From assembly GCA_963678675.1 (NCBI GenBank), contig OY783200.1, positions 24,752,190-24,816,189 of the forward strand: 64,000 bases of DNA, given 5' to 3'. Of the stretch, positions 21,946 to 35,856 are shown piece after piece; within the stretch, counting starts at the first letter, position 1, and the number at the start of each line of letters is the position of its first letter. A model generated the notes under the pieces. It was not told where the DNA came from. It worked only from the letters and a program-made list of their open reading frames with translations, and ran no database searches. A program made the translations under genes and the position numbers. This DNA comes from Xiphydria camelus. Its lineage: Eukaryota > Arthropoda > Insecta > Hymenoptera > Xiphydriidae.

Positions 21946-24000
21946 TATATATCTGGGATAAAAATAGGATAGACGTCCTGGTGGAAGAGCAAGTTCGATC
22001 GATTATCTCAAGATCGGTTACAGATATCAAAAGAAAAACTTGAAACAAGAAATATCCTTCTATGTTTCTACTACAAAGAAGCTACTCTACATTTTTTGTA
22101 CATCTCCACCGCGGTTCGAGATAATCTCGTTTAAAGTTAAATAAAAACAGGGGTGTCTTCCACTTAAACTCTACTTCATTTTCAAAATCGAGACCACGAC
22201 AAGACATAAATTCAAAGCATCTGTACATGGAAAATATGAACTTGAAATTCACTCTGCAAAAAAATGGAAAACAAAATTCAATCTTTCTATAGCATTAACG
22301 TCTCGCGTTTACGTAAATCCGAGATTTTGTAACGCGCGGATGGGTATCGCGAGGGGCAGATGTACGGGAAAGAACCTACGGGCAAGAAATTTCACGGAGT
22401 AGGGAAAACACGTAGTAATGGTCTGATAAGGGTCGCACGCGGGGTGTATGCAATATAGGCACGGGCGTAGGGGTAGTTAGGTATAATATATTTGACCATT
22501 ACTCGCTTCCCCAACGACGTCATATTTCGTGGACAGGGGGATGCGTTTGGTTTTGCGCTCGGGGAGATCTCCTCTTCCTCCCTTTCTCGCTAAAATGGTT
22601 TCTTTTCGCGTGGAGCTATCTTTCTTCTTGAGAAATCGCGACGATCACGGCGCTATATCTAATTTAGCTTCGCTTCCTTTGTCATAAATCCTCCGAGTGT
22701 CAGGGCATATACGTGGCGCGTTACTATTCTACGACAGAGACACGATGATGTAGACTGCGATAACGAAATCTAAGAGTACGATTCTTGGACTTTCCAGATC
22801 TTCCAGTTCGAAGTAACTAGTCTCGAAATCGTTCAAACCGTCCAAACGAACTTCCCCGTTATTTCTCCGCGGCAAACTAATTCCACAAGATACTCTCGAG
22901 TGGTATCTATAGTCAACCCCGAGTCGTGCTTCTTGAACATTCAGAAGTTTCGACCGATTCATCAACACACCGAGCCCTGTACACACCTTTTCCGTGTAGT
23001 TTTCGCGTCATTCGTGACATCCGGTAATAACGAGACATTAACACGAATCCACCGAGAGCTCCTGTACGGCGAGAGGATTAAAATACCAACGTATATATAT
23101 ATATAATCGCCCGATTATACGTAACCCTCGAATATCAGCTAGCAGAGCTCGAATCTCCTTCTTCGCACGACGTACGCTACGTCGAATTATTCATTGCCAG
23201 CTCGCACGACTCGGGGGATGATGAAGCTCTGCCGTATTTCATCGTCCCGCTGTCCACGAGTCACCCCGTTCGAGCACTCCCACCCACTCGATAAAAGAAA
23301 TGACGGCCGCCCCCCGTTCGAGTGAAGCCGAGCGGTTGTTTTCTTCCGCGTACGTTTCAAAACGTCGCCTTCTCGTATTTACCGTGCTCGCCGCGCCGTC
23401 GTCCCGATAACGACGACTATTTATCTCCCTCGTGTACACGTTCCTGCAGAGGGAAGGAGGGAGAGAGAGCCCCCGGCGCCCCATCCCCGTCACCCCGTTG
23501 GTCCTATTCACCCAGGCACGGTTTTTGTCCCGGCACCTTTTTGCGACATCGACTCGGGGGATCGTGTTAATCTATTACGTCGCATTGGGATTAGGTTCTT
23601 GTACCGGACGTGTGCCGCCGCCGACGCCGCCGCGGCCGCGATGCCTCGTCAATTTTCGTCAAATATTAATTGGCTCGCTTCGCTTCTAATCAGCGTGCAT
23701 TGTCGGCGCCGCTTTGGGACGAATATCCCATCCGTGTCGTATACGCGACGTAACGTATGACGTACGGTACTCGTCGGCCGCGAAATTGGATGTTTAATTA
23801 GCGGGGTACGCTGGACGAAGGAACGGACGGTTTAATTAGATCGGGCGATCGATAGGATTCGATTCGTCGACGTGTTTGGCGTTTGCAAAAGACTTCCGGT
23901 TGATCTACCTATAGCGTTTGTGAAGATCTTTCGCGTGGCTTCCGAGCTTCAAACCCGAAAAGAAACATAATTATATAATTCAGCTGATGAGAGATATACC
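21946..24000. other. No gene supported
   Basis: Mixed sequence. The CpG-rich patch at 23290-23780 includes short CCG/GCC tracts (23610-23640) and small open frames with no domain. Confidence 0.45.
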
Positions 24001-24138
24001 TTCGATCGTGATTATCTCGTTACCCGTGAGTTTTTCACTAAATTTTATATAAGCTTTCTTGAAGCTTATGCTTTGAGCTACAAAAAAGTTCTTATCAATA
24101 TCAGTGAAAAATATACAGGTGACGAAGATAATCGCGCC
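24001..24138. repeat. Fold-back element family F2, copy 1
   Basis: CGTGATTATCTCGTTACCCG near 24007 pairs with GGTGACGAAGATAATCGCG near 24118, and TTTTTCACTAAA with ATCAGTGAAAAA. A related copy is at 43180-43331. Confidence 0.75.
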
Positions 24139-26366
24139 GCTGTTCCAACGTTACGGTTGTTGTTCTTTCGATGTATCTACATAGTCGCGCTAGAGACTGC
24201 AGCAGGTTGAAAGCTCGACAAAAAGCACGTTAACCGTTAGCAGTTGGATGTAACTCGCTGCATATTTAACGCGACACCTCATTTCGCGCTTAAAAGTTAG
24301 CCGGGAGACTTCACTCGAATTCAACTATGCTTCGCGGGGCGTGTTGTTTTATTATTCATTCGAGAAACTACCGAGATGTTCTTTGTCGAATCTCAATCAG
24401 CCGCATCAAGTCGCCGGATGCTGCGAGCATATTAAAGGAGCACCGTATTTTCGTTCCGCGCATTTTATGCTTCCCAAAATCGTTAATACGAATACGTCGT
24501 ATTTTATCATAAAAATAAAATATCGACGTATTGTATAACGAAGTAAACACGACGATAATGCAGCAGAAAACACGTCGAGAGATTCACGCGCGCCAAATAT
24601 CGAAAAACCGGGTCGCGTCACCGTTGCACCGCATAATATCCCTGTAGAGTGCATCGCATCAACGCTAGACCGTTGTGCGATAATTATACAACGAGAAACG
24701 ACATTATTAGGGCTGCTTTGACAATAAATACGATAATAATATGCGAACATATTTACTTTCAATTTCGGATCGGAATTCGATTGAATAGAAATGAACTTTG
24801 GTCACTCTTGGACGCGCGTTCGTTCGGATGGAGTTAATTATTTTCACGCGAATTTCAACATTGGCTTTCCGATATTTGACTATGTAATTCTCCGCCACAA
24901 GAGCAATCTTCCAGCGTTTATCTTCCTTCGAGCTTTCGGCCGTTTCACGCTCGTTTCGATGTGCGTTCATAAATAATGAACGAAAACAACGAATGTTATT
25001 AGAGAACATTTCTGTTCCGTCCACCATCCGTGTTTTCGAACAGTGTGCCACCGATGATGTGATTCCGCAGCCGGATGCTGGATATGTGTAACGAGAATAA
25101 CTCGATGGAGGGATATGTCCTTCGCGGGAGAGGTAGAACCCTCAAATATGAACGTGTCGGCGATGAGAGAATTTAATATGGAGCATAATTTATGTGTGTA
25201 TAGCCTCGATGATTCAACACATTGATAGAAAGAATCGTGGTTTTTCTTGCTCCATACTCTCACTGCGATTAATTCAAATTCTAAGCGCAGGAACGGACTG
25301 CAATCTTTCAACCAAATCATGGGAAATAATCTGATGACACAACAGACGGAATAACTTTTTCACAATGATTCGATATCTGCTAAATATCGTTAAAAAAAAA
25401 GCTCGTCCCCTCCACGAGCGCCCATGCAGAGCTCTCCCCGCAATCGATTCGAATCAGCGTCGCACGAGTAAAGCAAATCCTCCGGCCGGATCCCGGGTAC
25501 GGGTACATACCTAGCAGCCAAAGACGGAGGAATAAATTCCCCACGGAAGAGATCTCAAATACGAGCGTGTGTCGGTGATGGAAGGATGTTACCCGGGATT
25601 GAATATCGAGCGTAGCTCCGCGCCCATAACCGATGATATCGAATAATGGAAACTATCTCGGATTGGATGCTGGGAGCGTAATGCGCCAAAACCGACGCTG
25701 ATAGAAAGAAGACGCCGGCGTCGTGGTGTGGTGTCGGGTCACGGGGAGCGAGAGAGCGACGAGATAGCGAGAAGGGGTGCGCGACGCTGCATCTCGTATA
25801 ACAGGTAATGGCGAGAAGGATATCGAGCGTAATGCCGCATCGAAAGCCGAACGTAGGGACTCTCTGTAGCCGAGGTATCGAGCGCGCTGCGCTGCAGCAG
25901 CGTAACCGGCACTGCCGGGCAAAAGTGGCGAAGCGAGACTCGACGATTTCGCTCGGCGAGAGACTTTTATCTCCGGTATCGCGCCGATAGTAACCGTCCG
26001 TTCCCATGGAGCAGCATTAACTGTTGCTTTTTCGTGTAATTAGATGAAAAGCTGCTCTCGAGTTTACGCGCGAGACGACTGCGCTCTGCGCGTGACGGGT
26101 GCCTCTTGCGAGGAGGAGGGAGGAGGCGAGCTGGCGCGCGGTCGGTGGAAAATAATTTTCCTCGACGCCGTGTCATAATATCCCTGGGCAATAAAGTGGT
26201 TCGCTTCTAATTACGATTTTAATGGCGTCGAGGTGGACTTTTTTTCGCGAGATGAATGCACTCGTTGCATCCGTCGTGTGATACGTGTATACCCGCACCT
26301 GCTCTCGTTAACCCGAATTTTTCGCAGTTGAGCTTAATGGAACTCGAAGCCGACGTTTGATGGCCG

Positions 26367-26399
<33 letters not shown>

Positions 26400-26657
26400 C
26401 GACGACGGTTGCGGGGTGCAAGTAAACAAAAGATAACTGAACTCACGTTAGTCAAAGCTCGTATCAATCCAAGTCGTTTTCCGGAAATCCAAATCCATCA
26501 TCATTTGTTGGTCCATCATAACCTACGATAACCTGTAAAAATTAATTAATTAATTAATTATATATAAAGCAGCTATATATATATATACATATCCATGTCT
26601 GTCCTTCATACAGTATTAGATAATTTTAAATTCACTGAATTCTGGAATAAAAGCAGA
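24139..26657. other. No gene supported; ATG-repeat and CpG-rich patch
   Basis: It contains (ATG)n at 26367-26399, read as polyhistidine on the minus strand, and a CpG-rich patch (25400-26150). The segment CTCAAATA(T/C)GA(A/G)CGTGT occurs twice (25141 and 25555). No protein-coding gene is recognisable. Confidence 0.45.
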
Positions 26658-26852
26658 ATGAACGCTCCAGTTTCCGTTCAACTCTTTGAACGCGATTATC
26701 TCGAAACGCAGTGAAGATATGTGAAATATCAGGAGCTACTTTTTTATTGTGAAAATATAGACAAACATCTTTTATCTAAACCTTTTTTCGATATCTTCAA
26801 TCGTTTTCAAGATAATGAGTTTTTTACTCGCACTTCAGCTGGGACGTTTATC
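26658..26852. repeat. Fold-back element family F3, copy 1
   Basis: GAACGCTCCAGTTTCCGTTC opens it, followed by GAACGCGATTATCTCGAAACG. The complementary words are ATCGTTTTCAAGATAAT and CAGCTGGGACGTTTATC at the right. It is the same family as 57568-57752. Confidence 0.7.
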
Positions 26853-28860
26853 CCACTTTTACATACCCTATGTTTATTTTATCATCGGTGCCGATGACTT
26901 TCGAGCCGAGAAACCCCAGCTTCTGCTTACGATTGAACTTTTGTCCCCCGGACTCGCGCCGGATACAGACCAATCGTGTTTCTTTACGACGACGGTATTC
27001 TTCCGGAGAGATATCGTCTTAAGATGCTCTCTCGCGTCCCCGGCAGCGTAAACGTTTGTTATGAGTTCCCCCGAACAGCGCGGCATAAAAGATAGCCGCA
27101 GAGGCGTCTTTCGCCTCGTTTACGAACGCGTAAAAATCGATCACCGCGCGCGCCCGCGCGCGCGAGGTAGGTACCTCGTGACGTTATTGTCCATTTAATC
27201 GCAACGAACATAGGCTTGGTCGCATATTTACGGTACTTTTACGATTTTTCGCGAAAACTATTACGAGTTTCTCGCGAAGCGCTAAAATGCGGCCTTCGTA
27301 AATCAACCCCTTCTCTCGTTAATCGCGATAAATCTAGCTTTTATAGCGACTTATCGCTACAAAATGAGGATCATGCTTCGCCCAGAGAATTACCGGGCGT
27401 TGCGGATACTCGCATGCTACAAGCATTCGATAGCAGCTTCAATTATTAACAGAGCGAAAACGAATCTCTTCCGATATCTTCGAATACCGCTGTAAATCAA
27501 GCGACCTTTATACTCCAACATCTCTAAACAACGATAACTCGACTCTTGCTACTTTCCACCACCGCGACCCATCAAACGTAATCAAAAGGAACCTTCGTTC
27601 GAATCAAACAAATCCTCCCCCGCTACCAAATCAACCCTTGCAACGTCAAACGCAACGTCGACTCGCAAAATAAATCAGAAAGGGGGCTAACAACTTCCCC
27701 GCCCCCTGGAACGCAACGTCATCGAACCACGGGTTGACGTCGGTAAAAATTTCAGCGATGTCCCAAATCCGTCGTCGCGCCGACGTTACAATTAATGACG
27801 AGCAATCTGCACATTACCCCAGAGGCGAGCGCGACCAAGTGACAAGAGGCAGAGAGGAACGGAGAGAGAAAAGCCTCCTGAAAATTCCCGCGGTCAGCTT
27901 TTAGTGACAGGCCTTACGCGCCGTGTAAAGGTCCCTCGTAACCGGCGGCTCCGGGGTGGGCATGTACGCGTACGCGCGCGCACTACGGAGAGAGAACAGC
28001 GCTATCGATCTTTCCTTCGACAGCGCTTGATAGCCCCTCGCGTTACGCTGCCTACGCCGAGTGGATCTCCCTGCCTCACTCTCACTTGTAGGACGAGAGC
28101 GTTGCGTTCTTGCCCGGTTAAAGAGCTTACGGCTATAACGGGATTAAGGTTCGAAGTCTCGATTTACAGTCTGTTCCCGACTTAATCTCCGCGTCCGATT
28201 CGTACGGGGAACGATGGGAGTGATGTCGTTGCTCGTCGCGTGATTACATGCATTCGCGACTGATATTTGCTACCGCAGGGTGGCTACAGAAACATGATTA
28301 TAGAATTCCCGGAACATTTTTCCCTGGCTATTTCAGATAAAGTTGTAAGCATTCCGGTTCTCCAGAGCTTTAGCCGCCCTGTATCGTTGTTTTTCACGCG
28401 ACTCGTATTCGGATCACCCGTATTGATAGCTGTATGCGCAATATGTTTAGGAATGCATGAAAATGACGCGAGCAATATCCCCGCGGACGGATCTTGATGC
28501 GCGTTTGATAACAGACTAATGGAATTATACTCCATCGCGCGGTGTCGTCACTCGGCGTGCAACACATCGCTCTTTGTACAGACATTCTGAATGGTTTGAC
28601 ATCATTGCGGCGTGGTACCGAGTGTAATTCGTGTACCCCGCTAGTCGAGTGCTTATTACAACGCGTCGCGATACGAGCCTCTAATTATATCTAGATGTGG
28701 AGCCAATTAGCTTGATATCGGGCACTCGTGTTACACCGATAGCCACCGAAATGCCTTTCAACGGATGTAAAACACCGCTGGCAATTTGCGCGGCGCTGTT
28801 AGACGCAGTTGCGATGTGTGGTAATCTATGCGTATAGATCACGTTGCAGAGAGTACTGCA
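26853..28860. other. No gene supported
   Basis: A GC-rich sequence with a CG-alternating tract (27145-27164) and a CpG patch (27900-28140). Short frames only. No domain was recognised. Confidence 0.45.
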
Positions 28861-29276
28861 GCAGTACTGACGAGGTTGACGCAGAAATGTTCTATAGCGA
28901 CGAGCGAGCGGTTTAGTTTCCCACTTAAGTTCCTCGCGTTGCGTGGCTCGACTACTTTCGATGCACTCGGCTATTCTGTTTCTTCCTGGTTTAACTAAAT
29001 TGTCTGTGAGGAACTTTGAACGCGACCACGGTCGAAAAACACTGTTCAACGACAAAATTGTTGCGGCAGATGTTCGAGTTTTCGCGCAGACCGTATGAAT
29101 AAAGATATACAGACTCCGTTGCGGTACCCGCTGATTAGGTTGACGCAGAAAAGTTCTATAGCACTGGGTAGTTCACATAAGCTAGCGGTTCATTTTCCTA
29201 CTCAAGTTTCTAGCGGTGTCTTGTTCGGCTCGTTTTGGTGGAGATTGATATCGTCCTTTTTTCATGGTTTACGCCT

Positions 29277-29316
<40 letters not shown>

Positions 29317-30620
29317 CTCTCTCTGTTTATCCGTGACTCTAACGCGGTCGCGTGTGACCGAAGTTCTCGCGGATATATTAACCAAAAAAATAAACCTCTC
29401 CAAATCACTGCATAACCGTAACGAAGAAGTCATCATACTTACAATTGAAGTTATCGAAGCTGGATCGTTCCGGAGCATGGCACTTGGGCATATCATCATC
29501 CAATTTATTTCGCTAACTCTGATTCCTTCAAATTTATACATAAGCTCGGTGTGTTTCTGGCCTCGACCTGGAAAGAACCAAAAATTCAAAGATTAAATGC
29601 AATGTTTCCAGTCCTCCCTCTCGATCATTAAAACGGATACCGAATCTTATTACTCGGGGAATAAGTTTAAAGTCACATCGCGCGATGGGGATATTGCGGT
29701 AGACGCTGATGAGGTTGACGCAGAGATACCGCACCGGCGAGCAGTACCAGATATATCATAGCACAAGTAGTTTATACACTACCACTTAAATTTCTCGCAT
29801 TGCTTTTCCCCCCTTTCCCCCGGTTAAAGAAACTCCTTCCCGTCATTCCCTTTTCTTTTTAGCGCAAACTATTTATGCAAAACCAGAGCGCTCGGAGCCG
29901 GATACGAGAATTTAGAGCGGAGCAAAATATAACAGTCTACATAATTTACGCGCCGGCTCTGGTTAAACTTGCAGTTGGAAGAGCCGAGGCGTCTTACGTT
30001 TAAACTAGCGTGAACTGCTCTCATCTGGCATTAAGGACGGTTCAATGGCCTTCTTAATTCATTCATCGCCTCGAACATTCAATGCATTCACCCGTTCAAT
30101 TATGAAGAAGTTCGAAATATCGCTCGTAGTTGAAAATATATCGTCGGGGTAAATATAAATGACGGTCTACGCGTTTCAAGTTCTTTTTCATAAATAGCGA
30201 GAGCACAAACGAAGAATAGGTATCGCGATATCTATTGACGAAGTTGTCGGTGAAATCTATCGCATCATATCTGATGAAACACAGCGAGCGGTGTACCTAC
30301 TCAGCTTCTTAAGCCTCTTACGTTGCCTTCATCGGCATCTCTTCGCGGTGGCAGATAGTATTTCGATTTTATTTAAGCTGTTTATACGCGACATTTCAAA
30401 GCTCTTACTCGATGTTGCAACTTCAAGAGGAACGAAGCGAATCGACCGACGAGTAGTAACGAAACGTTGCTCATTTTAACTCATAGCAAGGCGGAATAAA
30501 TTGGCGATATTTCTTATTCACTGGCCTTTCAGTGAATTTCATTAAGGAATACCTCTTGATGAAGTTGTAAAAGAAAAATATCGCGTAATGCCGATAACTG
30601 AAAATGTCAACCCCGTCCAA
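28861..30620. repeat. Diffuse array of a diverged repeat with a GTTGACGCAGA core
   Basis: GTTGACGCAGA occurs at 28875, 29139 and 29714, each followed by a GCGAGC- or TAGC-type block, then ACT(T/C)AA(G/A)TTTCT or similar. Weaker versions (GACGAAGTTGT.., GATGAAGTTGT..) lie near 30237 and 30558, each followed by an ATCGCG- or ATCGCA-type word. A (CT)n run (29279-29324) lies between copies. Confidence 0.6.
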
Positions 30621-32243
30621 CTATCCAACGAAACTTTATTAGCAACAACGAAATACCGCACGATCCAAAGCCGAACGAAATGGCGAGCAATCCGAGCGCA
30701 CACTCGCAAAAGTTAGCGTCGAAGCCGAGAGAGGGTTACTAATTCGGCGTCTATAGGACCGCGCCCAAACCACTGTCGTCGAGGATTAAGGAAAGGTTAA
30801 TGGTCTGTTAATGCAAAGCGCACCCGACGAAAGCTCGGGTTCGGCTCTCGGGGCGAATGGACCGACTCGAGCCGGGAGGAGAACTTTGCGAGTTGGACGC
30901 ACAGAGTTCTCTCTTCTAGCTTGAAAATAAACAATCAATTAGCGGCTGACCATCGGGGATCAACGCGGCGCGCTCGCCTCTGCGCTTGCGAGTAGTTAAG
31001 GTTTGAGATTAGTCGATGGGAAGGTTAATGCACGAGTTTCAGCTGGACGTTTGCTCGCCGACTGTGCGTCGGGATCGTGCGACATTCGGAATTGCCCGAG
31101 CTTCCAATTATCGTCAACGCTGCGTAGCTCGGCGACGACGACCACGAGAAGACTCGCTATTCGTGTCATATTCATTGTCCCCCCTTCGGTTTAACGCGCG
31201 CGCTCGATTGGCCGCTAGAAAAATATTCTCTGGGGTTCTGGCAACGCGTCACTTGAAGTGTAGGATACTTAGATTTGGGTCAGATGAGTTACGACTGATT
31301 CTGGCTATTAAACCGGAGATTCTGCGTAGCTTCACTCCACGACGACCGCATCGTACCCGGATTAAAACTGCATCAGCGATCAATGCGCGCTATAGATCGG
31401 CCCGGTCGAACTCGCCATTAGTCATGTCAGAGTCAACTCCGGCAGCCAAAAAAAGAGAATACAACGTGCGTAACGCGAATCTGGTTCGACACGAAACTGC
31501 GCGTCCGCTCGACCCCGTCAGGAAGATTAACGAAGCGACCCACGTATTACAACTCACCATCGAAACGCCCCGTGGCGCCTGTCACGAGGCCGCGGTGCGT
31601 TCCATCAGCGACATCGACGTCTGATCAAATTGATCCCCGGTCCGATGCCTGCATCGCTAATGGCGAGTTCACGCGGGCCCTCTCCCCCCAGAGTCCAACG
31701 ACCGCCACTCGCGGGACGTAGGCACAAGCGCAATTATTATCGTCGTTCCTCGTTCATTGTATTCAAACGTTTGATCGACGAGGGGATCATTATCCCATTG
31801 AGCTCGTAAGAAGCAGCGAGGCGTCTTGTCGTACGAGCGTCTTCCGACGCGCGGCGTCCAACCGCGCGCAAGAAGCGGTCGCCAAAAAGCATGTCGTCAT
31901 CGGATGCAGCTCGGAGAGGAAGTGGTTGCCGTTACGCGTTAACGTCATCTTTGCGACTCGGTCACGGAAGATTGTGTACTTCGACTGATGCAATTTTTAA
32001 TGGAATCAGATTTCCAGGAAATTTGATTTACCTATACACCCCACTTTTTACCTTAAATAAATTCCTCGCACTTTCTCCCTCTCCACTCTTTTTTTTTTTC
32101 TACATAAATCAGTCGTCGATCTCGACACTCCCACCCATTTTTACTTTACCAGAAGCTTGATAAAAGAATTTACCGGAGTATAAAGCCGGATCGAGAAGGA
32201 GCAAAAAGTCAGAGATTCAATCTTTCCTCTCCTCGGATTTCAG
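30621..32243. other. Sequence upstream of rst exon 2; no exon identified
   Basis: It carries a 202-codon frame at 31016-31624 without recognisable domains. The end (32200-32243) is the pyrimidine-rich acceptor of rst exon 2. Nothing else is supported. Confidence 0.5.
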
Positions 32244-32593
32244 GACGAGATCGGAGAGATCACTGCAGGTGACGACGATAGGGCTCGTCCTATTGGCTTC
32301 CTGGGGTTCGCTGTTAACGACGGAAGGCGCCAGGTCGGACGGCACCAGCACCTCCAGAGAGTTCTCGACATCGTCCACCGTCAAACCGGCGACTACAACG
32401 GAAATAGTCTATCAGCGATTTGCGATTGAGCCGATGGATCAAACGGCGGTAATTGGCAGTCGGGTGACGCTTCCTTGTCGAGTGCTCGATCAGAAAGGAC
32501 CCATTCAGTGGACGAAAGACGACTTTGGATTGGGGGCAGTCAGGAATCTCACGGGATACGAGCGCTACGCCATGGTGGGCAGCGACGAGGAAG
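32244..32593 (+). CDS. rst: rst exon 2: signal-peptide core and first half of Ig1
   Basis: Begins after a pyrimidine-rich acceptor (..TCCTCGGATTTCAG). It encodes a hydrophobic stretch (IGLVLLASWGSLL) ending near EGA, a short Ser/Thr-rich spacer, then the family hallmark YQRFAIEPMDQTAVIGSRV. The first Ig1 cysteine is at 32476-32478, followed by WTKDDFGLG and ERYAMVGSDEE. The donor is G|GTGAGC, leaving one base of a Gly codon (phase 1). No in-frame ATG lies between the upstream TAA at 32161 and the signal core, so translation must start in an earlier exon. An alternative acceptor, CACTGCAG at 32261-32268, would start the exon at 32269 in phase 0. I prefer 32244 for its better pyrimidine tract. 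Confidence 0.93.
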
Positions 32594-34090
32594 GTGAGCA
32601 TCGATTCTGCTCGTTTTTGTGCCGTGAAAAGTCATTCACGCGTCGCGGAAGGGCTTAGAATTTCCCCCGGGCTATTTTCGTTCATATTTCCCCGCCAACG
32701 CGATTGTAGAGGGAGCGAATCCTTTCGACACAGGGGATGCACAGCTTTGAATTCGTCGAGTTCATCGATTCCTCGAGCCGTGTTTAATAATTCTTTGAAT
32801 CGTACTGGCCAAAATGAAGCACACGTGTTTAATCTAGCTGCGAATTGTCGAGTTATTCAAAACTGTACAACGAACCTTCCGCGAAAGCCGATGATTCGTT
32901 ACCGGGCTCGCGGAGAAGATCAAAGCGAGGTTTTTCGCTGCAACGCTGCATTGCGGTTATTTCAAAAATTACGCATCCGGGCGTAACGAATACCTCCGAG
33001 ACTCGACGCTTCCGTAATTGTTGAGACAAAGGAAAAATCGGAAAACGCCGGCTGTAGCACCATGGACGCGGTTCAGCTATCGTGCGGTAAACGTTGCTCG
33101 GGTAAAAGTCGAGGATTCCATGTCCTGAGTGACCTCGTTCCATAAAATGAATGTAAATGAAATTACGAATCGTCCGTTCGCGTAGAGGGCTGCTCTTTTT
33201 TGCAGCTACGACAGAGAGACGGCTAAATCTAAGCCGCAACAGCGCTCGGTGATTCCGAATTGTATAACGCGTCCGACGAGCGTGGCCGAGGATGAAAATT
33301 AGCAGCGAATGAACGTATCTCTTTCGTACACAATCGTGTCGAGTTTCCCATCCTAATCGAGGAACACTACTCCGCGTAATCTTCCTCGTTAGAGCTACGA
33401 GTTTCTCGCCTGAGAAATACGGCGGGTCGAGCTCGAGGCTAATAAAGAGGCGGCGAGCTATGAGGAAAGTTTGTCCTTCGAGATGATTAAAGTTAAATCG
33501 CGGCTTAGTATTCCTTTCAATTTTCCGGGAGGCAAAACGCGGATTTAACGGAGCACTACTCGATGAAAAGTTATGATTCACAACGGACGTCGTTGTGCTG
33601 CGAAAAGAAGCTGCGTTCGCGTCGAGACAAAGTTGCAGCTCGCGGACTTCCAATCGAGGAGCAGAGCATTGGATCGGATCCGTTACATTTAGCTGAACGT
33701 GAGATGCAATTCCGAGAGACGCGCTCGGTATTTCTCTCGATTTGCGATATCAATCTTAATCTCCCAAACGTTCGACTATCGATCATCCCGTTTATACGCG
33801 AGAGCGGAAACTAAACCGGGAGACAGATGGGGGTGCGCGGACTAATGGAGCTGGCATGGCTCTCTGTGTACGCCGAGCGGTAAGCAGAGGGCGGAGAATG
33901 CAGCTCCTTCGCGCGAGTGCTATAGACCGCCGCCGCTGCCGCCGCCGTTATTGCAGTGGTCCGAAGCGTTTTAAAAGGTCGTCGGAGGGTGGAATTGCAG
34001 CCAAGTTTAAATTAGTTTCAAAACATTTGGCCCGCGCTTCGATGGATAATGGTTCGTGCCATAGATCAATAATGCTACACGAAACGAGAG

Positions 34091-34121
34091 CGGGGGCGGG
34101 GGCGGGGGCGGGGGCAGGGGC
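34091..34121. repeat. (GGGGGC)n short tandem repeat
   Basis: About five units of the hexamer, slightly interrupted, in rst intron 2. G-runs of five separated by single C fit a G-quadruplex-forming pattern (inference). Confidence 0.9.
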
Positions 34122-35856
34122 GGTGGGTTGCCCCAGGTGCACGGTTTCGACTCTCGAAACGTTTGCGATTTCGCTGCACCGCGCGCGCGTACGGTGCACA
34201 CGAGCGGGCACTGCATCACGCGAGTCTATTGAGATAGGCCACGGGAAACATTAGCCTCGGCAGGGCGTAGATACGCTGCATTAGATAATTAAATAATTAA
34301 ATTCAAAGCGGCCGTACGGGAAATGGACGGCCGTCGAATAATGAATTCAGAAGAACCGACGTTTACATTCGCCACGCGGTCTTTCATTCACGAGGCCGAG
34401 CTAATTAGTCGATTGCGAATGGCGGAAAATCACGCGAATTGAAAGAGGCGAGAGCACTTGGAATCCAATCGGAGAGCGTTTTGTTCCTTGCGAGCATATC
34501 GAGACGAACCAAATTGCGTTTAGCCGACATCATCGCGTCGTTACCGAGTTTGCCGAGGCTCGACGTGCAATCAAACCCTCGATAAACAGTCTCGAATCGT
34601 AAAAGTACGCTCGTCAAGATTACCCGCGTAATTGTACCAAGAACGACTGCGATGATCACCGTTGGATCGCGACTACGCAAAGTCATCCCGCCCCCGTCGC
34701 TCCAACTTCGCAATATCAGCACGTATCGAGAGTTATTGGCTCGTTCTCATCGCCCGGAGCAACTTAGAGCGCGGGTGTGCTACGTGATCTCTAAATTCTC
34801 CGCCAATCGTTCCGTTATTAAGCCAGTGAGACATCGCGAGAGCGAGAGACGCCGATAACCCGGATTGTCGCTATAACACTCCGAGGAAATCGACTGCGTC
34901 ATTGTCACCTGGCTCGCGTTGGAACGAATGTCCCGCTGGATTCCCCTCGATATACTCGAACCCGGAGATTCCACTCGCTCGGCGACTGGAAGTCGATACG
35001 CGTGCGGGACTTCGCGGCGACTTTGTCGCGTATTGAATGATTTAGAAAGAAGCGTCCTCACGTGGAGAGAGATCCGACGATAATCGCGAACTTGAGCGAT
35101 AAGAACGAATAAGTTCGAGGCGTTGGATTTACGGATCTGGACACGATGCATTTAAATTCCATAAGAAAAGGAATTTACCGCTAGACCCCCCTTGCCTACG
35201 ATAGAGTCACGTTTCCATTAGCTTCTTCTTTCTAATCGAGCATGACCGCGCAGCATCAGCTCTCGAAGAGCGATCCACATTTCCCCCCGCCGAATATTGC
35301 CCTGTATATTAATACCCGCCCCCTCCTCGACGTCCCGCGAGTCGAACCTTTAAGAGCGGCATCCGGAGGAAATTTATAGGCTCGATAATTAATGTCGACT
35401 CGAAGCCGACTGTGTCGAAACTGTGCCTCGGCCTGCCCGGCCACCTGCGATTTACAAGCTTAACCCGGAGCACCTCGACTATTGTCACTAATTTCAAGGA
35501 CGATTTACGACGACTGTTACGACCTCACGAACGCCGTCAATGCGGCGTTGAGTCTCCGGGCCGAGGGAGAGACGCTCTTTCGAGAAAGCTCAGCGTCGAG
35601 TGAGTGACTGTCCACGGATATTGGAAAACGCAAGTTCGTTTTTCCCCTTGGCCCCACGTCCCGTGTAAGGGAAGAATACCGGGTTTTTTTTTGCATTCCT
35701 TCACACGTAAACAGAAACAAGTGGAGCGAAATAGAATACTCTTTTAAGGTTTGCTAATAACCACTGACGCGGTCGAGGGCTGACTCCAGCATTTCGTTTC
35801 ACTGAATTCAACTATACTTCTCTTCATACTGGAAGAAAATTAAAGTGAATCAGCTA

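Noticed and set aside
31016..31624. 202-codon + frame upstream of rst exon 2, considered as the missing 5' exon
   Set aside because: It runs to its own TGA and has no suitable AG|GT donor that I could match to exon 2, nor any IRM-like sequence.
32853..33653. 266-codon open frame on the minus strand, the longest in the window
   Set aside because: It lies within rst intron 2, has no recognisable domain and no exon-like neighbours, and the moderately GC-rich composition makes such frames likely by chance.
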